A stretch of 27,525 nucleotides of DNA. It comes from a virus. Both the position numbers and the translations under genes were made by a program. Below are positions 24,505-27,525 of this stretch, one piece after another. Location: the IMG/VR virus record IMGVR_UViG_3300042691_025214, positions 1-27,525 of that record; one strand, given 5' to 3'. How positions within the stretch are numbered: the stretch's first letter is position 1; each line of letters begins with the position of its first letter. The notes under the pieces are model-generated. The model saw nothing but the letters and a program-made list of their open reading frames with translations. It was not told the origin of the DNA and searched no databases.

Positions 24505-24951
24505 TTATTTTAAAATTTGTTTTGCTATTGTGTCTATTGCTTTACCAAATATACCTGTTAAATCTTTACTTAATACTGTAGTGATAGCAGGTTCAATAAA
24601 TGGAAATGCTTGTCTTCTTGTTTGGCCTCGTTTACCTATAGAACGTTGAATAACATAAGGTAATTGTTTTGCTGTAATACCACCTCGAGGTGTAATACCA
24701 TTTTTAGCAATCCAGAATCTAATTGCTTTAATTGGAGGTACTCTACCAGGACCACGTTCGTGTCCATCATTAACCCATTTACCATAATCAAGCATACTAA
24801 TTACTAATCTATCACTCTGAACTGTTGCTTCAATTGAATTAGCTAACATTCCAGTGTTATCATTATTATTACGTTGTAAGTTAGCTTTCATCTGATCTAC
24901 GATCTGATTACCAACTTGCTGTATTGCTTGATTTAAAGGTGTTTGCGCCAT
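24505..24951 (-). CDS. HK97 gp10-like neck/tail completion protein
   Basis: 148 residues. Pattern of the HK97 gp10 family: N-terminal helix (AIQQVGNQIVDQMKANLQRN), TGMLANSIEATVQ, strand DRLVISMLDYGKWVNDGHER then GPGRVPPIKAIRFWI, an RRQAFPFIEPAI motif and a C-terminal helix. These proteins sit in the neck and help close the head-tail joint. The ATG overlaps the stop of the tail-terminator-like gene (TAATG at 24951). Confidence 0.75.
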   Translation of the reverse strand: MAQTPLNQAIQQVGNQIVDQMKANLQRNNNDNTGMLANSIEATVQSDRLVISMLDYGKWVNDGHERGPGRVPPIKAIRFWIAKNGITPRGGITAKQLPYVIQRSIGKRGQTRRQAFPFIEPAITTVLSKDLTGIFGKAIDTIAKQILK

Positions 24952-25421
24952 TATGGTAATTTAGGAAAGTTACAGAAATCAAGTGTTGCTTGTGTATTAA
25001 CGGTAATGTTAGCTACCCAACCACAAACACGATCATTAAATGCCTCATATAATGGGCTAATACTGTTTAATGTAATAAATTCTAATTGTTGATATTGTCC
25101 TAAGTTAAAATAGGCAATAATATCATATAAATAAATTTCACAGTTAGACTGTAATTGCAATACATCAGTATCAGTTAACTGAGGTACATCCATCATATAA
25201 AATTCAAAATTAAGTGTTCTGGCACCTGATACTCCATTTGCATTTAATGTTAAACCATTTGATTGAATTGGTCTTAAGAATGCTAATGGGTATTTTACAT
25301 TTTGATTTAAACTGTCTAAACGGTCAATACTACCTTCACCAAATTCATTAATTGCTAAATGTTCGGCACAGGCAGTTCTAAACTGTTCTACAATATATTG
25401 GTAGGTAGGAAAATCGCTCAT
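24951..25421 (-). CDS. Tail terminator/completion-like protein
   Basis: 156 residues from the ATG at 25421; an upstream in-frame TTG at 25436 lies inside the preceding gene and is less likely. Alpha/beta plan: a long N-terminal helix (YQYIVEQFRTACAEHLAINE), a strand (YPLAFLRPIQS), a beta region (GARTLNFEFYMMDVPQLTDT), a second helix (DVLQLQSNCEIYLYDIIAYF) and a final strand (GWVANITVNTQATLDFCNFP). This fits tail terminator/completion proteins, which cap the tail tube. It lies directly before the gp10-like gene, the usual pairing. Confidence 0.6.
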   Translation of the reverse strand: MSDFPTYQYIVEQFRTACAEHLAINEFGEGSIDRLDSLNQNVKYPLAFLRPIQSNGLTLNANGVSGARTLNFEFYMMDVPQLTDTDVLQLQSNCEIYLYDIIAYFNLGQYQQLEFITLNSISPLYEAFNDRVCGWVANITVNTQATLDFCNFPKLP

Positions 25422-25423
25422 AA

Positions 25424-25663
25424 TTAACAGTTGCAATCCTCAGTTGGAGGAAGTTTATCTAAAATTGTTTGTAATTCAGTTTCGGTTAATCCGAACATTG
25501 CTTGTAATGCAGGAAAATTTAATTCATTTCTACGCATTGCAATAGATGCCTCTAATTCTGTTAATCCAGGTTCAGTGGCTCCAAATGCTTTTCTATTAAC
25601 TTTGCTAACTATTTCTTCTTGGAAATTAGTTAACTCGTTGTTGTTGTTGTCTAAGTTGTTCAT
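25424..25663 (-). CDS. Unknown 79-residue protein of the tail module
   Basis: Helical protein beginning MNNLDNNNNELTNFQEEIVS; the middle (ELEASIAMRRNELNFPALQA) and end (ETELQTILDKLPPTEDCNC) look like short amphipathic helices. No known family. It overlaps the end of the -1 frame of the chaperone gene by 38 bases, where a CAA repeat encodes Gln in one frame and Asn in the other. It could be a structural or assembly factor. Confidence 0.6.
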   Translation of the reverse strand: MNNLDNNNNELTNFQEEIVSKVNRKAFGATEPGLTELEASIAMRRNELNFPALQAMFGLTETELQTILDKLPPTEDCNC

Positions 25664-25919
25664 TTTTTTCTAATTGTATTTCAGTTAACATTGATAAATA
25701 ATCAAATGCAAATATTGTATTTAAATCTGTTACGCATTTATCTCCAGTGATGTGTAAGACGGAACTCTTAGCAAGTTCATTGAGGATATATAACCAACCG
25801 TAATGCGCGCTAATGCTCTTTGAATCTTGGAGTTTTTCTTCGTCACTTCGTTCATCATTAACTCCCATTGTAGGGAAGAGGACTCCGTATTTTTTGATAA
25901 TAAGTGATTGCTGCCTAAA
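25626..25919 (-). CDS. -1 frameshift extension of the chaperone gene
   Basis: This is the second part of a 280-residue fusion reached by a -1 shift at the UUUUUUA heptamer (25922-25916). The frame is open from there to the TAA at 25626. Seventeen codons (TTT, then RQQSLIIKKYGVLFPT) precede an internal Met, and then follows the helical region ISAHYGWLYILNELAKSSVL, HITGDKCVTDLNTIFAF, DYLSMLTEIQLEKNEQLRQQ. That helical, conserved-looking sequence suits a T-domain that recruits tape measure. The internal ATG at 25868 could also start an independent 80-residue protein. Confidence 0.65.
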   Translation of the reverse strand, partial: FRQQSLIIKKYGVLFPTMGVNDERSDEEKLQDSKSISAHYGWLYILNELAKSSVLHITGDKCVTDLNTIFAFDYLSMLTEIQLEKNEQLRQQQQRVN

Positions 25920-26467
25920 AAAAAACCCAAAGCACCTAACGCTACTGATGCTGGAAAATTATCATACTGTGATGCTATTTCAACTCGTTTAGTATGATCA
26001 TATTTTTCTATATCATAATAATCAAATCCATTTTCTACTTGTCCCTGAAGTACTTTAAATGTTTGTTTAGTAATCCATTTACTTGAATTTAATTTATTTT
26101 TAGTAATTGGACGATATAAGATAGCTAAAATATCATTAATGTTTCTATCAGTATCTTTAATCAACATATCAACATCAACATACTCATCTAAATTCATTTT
26201 ATGCATTGGTCTATAACCATATTGTTTACCTTCCCATTCAATAACAGGATAAAATTCAGGTTCAACATTAATTATAAGCTCGTTTAAACGCGCATATAAT
26301 TGTATAATAAACGGAATAGGCCATTGTCTAACGGTTTCCATTGATTCGCCAGTTAATGTTGTTATAACGTGAAGTCTTTGTTCCATCTCATCTAATGATT
26401 TTAGAACACTAAACTGCTTATAATGCTTGACAGTAAAATAATCTGGTATATTTGTTGTAATTTGCAT
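25730..26467 (-). CDS. Tail assembly chaperone (G-like, frameshift site inside)
   Basis: In the zero frame this gene gives 245 residues. 1-180 look genuine: FTVKHYKQFSVLKSLDEMEQ, TGESMETVRQWPIPFIIQLY, PEFYPVIEWEGKQYGYRPMH and YVDVDMLIKDTDRNINDILA are characteristic of chaperone-like proteins before the tail genes of Bacteroidota siphophages. After Phe183 the zero frame becomes low in pattern, whereas the -1 frame is protein-like. At 25925-25917 lies T9, containing U UUU UUA in frame with codons 183-184. The gene therefore matches the lambda G/GT plan. It starts the long virion block; a TATTTATAA box lies 3 bases before the ATG. Confidence 0.75.
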   Translation of the reverse strand: MQITTNIPDYFTVKHYKQFSVLKSLDEMEQRLHVITTLTGESMETVRQWPIPFIIQLYARLNELIINVEPEFYPVIEWEGKQYGYRPMHKMNLDEYVDVDMLIKDTDRNINDILAILYRPITKNKLNSSKWITKQTFKVLQGQVENGFDYYDIEKYDHTKRVEIASQYDNFPASVALGALGFFLGSNHLLSKNTESSSLQWELMMNEVTKKNSKIQRALARITVGYISSMNLLRVPSYTSLEINA

Positions 26468-26470
26468 CTG

Positions 26471-26479
26471 TTATAAATA
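26471..26479 (-). promoter_or_regulatory. TATTTATAA box before chaperone gene
   Basis: The minus-strand sequence TATTTATAA ends 3 bases before the ATG at 26467, in the gap after the 26518-26535 terminator. A start for the virion block is needed here. The same box precedes the scaffold gene. If it is a -10-like element the mRNA would be nearly leaderless; otherwise it is an AT-rich initiation context. Confidence 0.35.
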
Positions 26480-26517
26480 TGTGTGATGAACGTTTTTGAA
26501 AGTAAAATTAAACAAAA

Positions 26518-26535
26518 GAACCCCTTTCGGGGTTC
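26518..26535 (-). terminator. Rho-independent terminator after the lipoprotein unit
   Basis: GAACCCC and GGGGTTC form a perfect 7-bp stem with a 4-nt loop. On the minus strand it is followed by TTTTGTTTAATTTT. It ends the two-gene lipoprotein unit and separates it from the virion block. Confidence 0.85.
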
Positions 26536-26563
26536 AATTGCGTTATTAAATTAGACTGTTACT

Positions 26564-26764
26564 TTATGCCTTATATTGTTCTATTTCTTCTACTTTTTCT
26601 ACAATAACATTAAAGTTACCAATGATAGTAAAACTTGTTTCACTGTCAGTGTAATGAATTTCTACGCCTCCCATTGTTGATGTTGTTTGAGATGCTGGTC
26701 GTGATTTGGAGATAAATGTTCTAATAACTTCTCCTTTGGTCGTAACTAATTGTGTTTTATACAT
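26564..26764 (-). CDS. Unknown 66-residue protein beside the lipoprotein
   Basis: Product starts MYKTQLVTTKGEVIRTFISK and ends VIVEKVEEIEQYKA. It looks like a small beta-rich domain (GVEIHYTDSETSFTIIGNFNVIVEKV), with no transmembrane or signal segment. Its ATG lies 8 bases after the stop of the lipoprotein, and both are followed by the terminator at 26518-26535, so they form one unit. Function unknown; a cytoplasmic partner or immunity-type protein is possible. Confidence 0.6.
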   Translation of the reverse strand: MYKTQLVTTKGEVIRTFISKSRPASQTTSTMGGVEIHYTDSETSFTIIGNFNVIVEKVEEIEQYKA

Positions 26765-26772
26765 AACTTTTT

Positions 26773-27264
26773 TTATTTTTTATAAACGTGATAATCAATT
26801 CTTTTAAATGTAGGATCAGAATATTGTATATATTCTAAAACCAAATACTGATTTAAAGTATCAAAATGATGTATGTTTTGATTTTTATTAAATTGTTCAT
26901 TCTGATAATATTTTAAATCTAATCCTTTAGTTGACTTAATAACAAAAACATCTTCTCTATGATTATCAGCACCTGTATATGCTTCTGTTTTAATAACATA
27001 AAGAGTATCAATCCACATATGTTCAATTTTTATAAACTCCTCATGCCATTTAACTCCATTATGATATAAATCTTCCCAAGTATGTACTTGAAAACTATCA
27101 ATCCAAATAGTTGTATCTTTTTTAGCATCATTAGGAATAAAATACCCCCAAGTTGTTTCTACAGGTAATTTTGTTTTAGCACGTGGTGTTGGTGTAATGG
27201 GTTGTTCTTTCTGACAACTAATTAATGTTAAAACTAATAATATTAAATAACCTATTTTTCTCAT
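26773..27264 (-). CDS. Phage lipoprotein, probably surface exposed
   Basis: 163 residues. N-terminal signal peptide with a lipobox, LTLISC (Cys17 after L-I-S), preceded by MRKIGYLILLV. The residues after Cys are QKEQ, close to the Bacteroidota export signal Cys-x-Lys-(Asp/Glu) known for sending lipoproteins to the outer surface. The mature part is Trp/Tyr/Asp rich, mostly beta. Such phage lipoproteins often block superinfection by hiding or mimicking a receptor, or alter the host surface. It has its own promoter candidate (27269-27300) and, with a 66-residue partner, its own terminator, suggesting separate expression. A spanin role is an alternative. Confidence 0.7.
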   Translation of the reverse strand: MRKIGYLILLVLTLISCQKEQPITPTPRAKTKLPVETTWGYFIPNDAKKDTTIWIDSFQVHTWEDLYHNGVKWHEEFIKIEHMWIDTLYVIKTEAYTGADNHREDVFVIKSTKGLDLKYYQNEQFNKNQNIHHFDTLNQYLVLEYIQYSDPTFKRIDYHVYKK

Positions 27265-27268
27265 ACGA

Positions 27269-27300
27269 TTAATATAACATCACATTTCAGAATAGCCAAA
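27269..27300 (-). promoter_or_regulatory. Bacteroidota-type promoter candidate for lipoprotein unit
   Basis: On the minus strand TTTG (27300-27297), a 20-nt spacer and TATATTAA (27276-27269) match the spacing of the Bacteroidota consensus TTTG-N19/20-TANNTTTG; the -7 box matches at four of six fixed bases. The predicted start lies almost on the ATG at 27264. Confidence 0.45.
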
Positions 27301-27308
27301 CATAAGAA

Positions 27309-27330
27309 ACCCTCCTTTTTAGGGGAGGGT
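27309..27330 (-). terminator. Terminator of the leftward sigma-terminase block
   Basis: ACCCTCC (27309-27315) pairs with GGAGGGT (27324-27330) around an 8-nt loop; on the minus strand the stem is followed by TTCTTATGTTT. It lies downstream of the terminase block only if the contig is circular, and upstream of the lipoprotein promoter. Confidence 0.6.
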
Positions 27331-27407
27331 CGGTCCAAGGAGACTATCCAAGGAATGGTTGTCTGTAGTGTTGTTTTCTCAAAAGCGTTACATTGATAAA
27401 TATAGTG

Positions 27408-27457
27408 TGGGGGGTATAAATTTATGAAAGAAGAGCAAATACTGCTAAGACCCCCCA
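27408..27457. other. G6/C6 stem-loop in the junction region
   Basis: TGGGGGGT (27408-27415) and ACCCCCCA (27450-27457) form an 8-bp stem with a 34-nt loop. G/C runs like this stand out in an AT-rich genome. Together with the stem-loop at 30-67 it makes the junction a candidate origin, packaging or cos-proximal site. No open reading frame in the area is convincing. Confidence 0.45.
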
Positions 27458-27525
27458 TTACACACCATATTAAGAAACAAAAATCGTTGGGTACAAAAGT
27501 AATGGCAAAACTAAAAACCCAACCA
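27457..27525. repeat. Right copy of 69-bp terminal direct repeat
   Basis: Exact copy of bases 1-69. It begins one base after the C6 tract at 27451-27456. Leftward transcription from the terminase gene would cross this junction and meet a hairpin terminator at 27309-27330, which fits a circular (or concatemeric) genome. Confidence 0.95.

Noticed and set aside
27261-27458. 65-codon leftward frame across the junction region
   Set aside because: It covers two hairpins and the lipoprotein promoter candidate, overlaps the lipoprotein start, and its product has no coding character.
27424-27525. Rightward frame starting at 27424 (MKEEQILLRPPITHHIKK) and continuing across the circle
   Set aside because: It runs through the two junction stem-loops and into the antisense of the 84-residue gene. 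No supporting context; probably chance.
1-27525. tRNA genes, integrase, attachment sites, insertion sequences
   Set aside because: No cloverleaf, no recombinase motif and no transposase-like protein could be seen on either strand.

Overview
The window is an essentially complete tailed-phage genome (Caudoviricetes, siphovirus-like). The first 69 bases recur exactly as the last 69 (1-69 = 27457-27525), so the contig closes into a circle of 27,456 bp. The host is most likely a member of the Bacteroidota. The DNA is AT-rich, starts lack Shine-Dalgarno sequences, the structural proteins carry the TGSL.I.GSL.VNG / SASYA repeats common in phages of that phylum, and a phage lipoprotein has a Bacteroidota-like surface-export signal (Cys-Gln-Lys-Glu). 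Host and lifestyle are inferences. I see no integrase, repressor, tRNA or CRISPR.

Layout on the circle: (1) A leftward block from 4106 to 87 encodes a sigma-like regulator, two small membrane proteins, two unknown proteins, terminase small subunit, a small unknown protein, terminase large subunit and an acidic protein. It crosses the contig ends and stops at a hairpin terminator at 27309-27330. (2) A leftward pair, a lipoprotein and a 66-residue protein (27264-26564), has its own promoter candidate and a strong terminator at 26518-26535. (3) A long leftward virion block (26467-5928) runs: frameshifted tail-assembly chaperone, small protein, tail completion and neck proteins, two large tail proteins, tape measure, capsid protease, holin-like protein, 41-residue protein, scaffold, major capsid, tail tube, 150-residue protein, portal, head-tail adaptor, three adhesins and a 42-residue basic protein. 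(4) The only rightward genes (4422-5927) encode an unknown protein, a PD-(D/E)XK-type nuclease and a Lys-tailed protein. Their terminator hairpin lies inside the convergent 42-residue gene.

How the genes work together: the protease, scaffold and capsid proteins build the head; portal and terminase package DNA; tube, tape measure, completion and chaperone proteins build a non-contractile tail; and the three adhesins plus a jelly-roll-tipped tail protein recognise the host. The divergent 4107-4421 region and the 27265-86 junction region are the two main non-coding control regions.

The points most worth a second look are: a UUUUUUA programmed -1 frameshift in the chaperone gene; a capsid protease carrying an inserted DUF6884-like domain; the absence of any recognisable replication or lysis gene in a circular genome with a full virion set; a 32-bp near-perfect inverted repeat around the first rightward gene; and G/C-tract hairpins in several intergenic regions.
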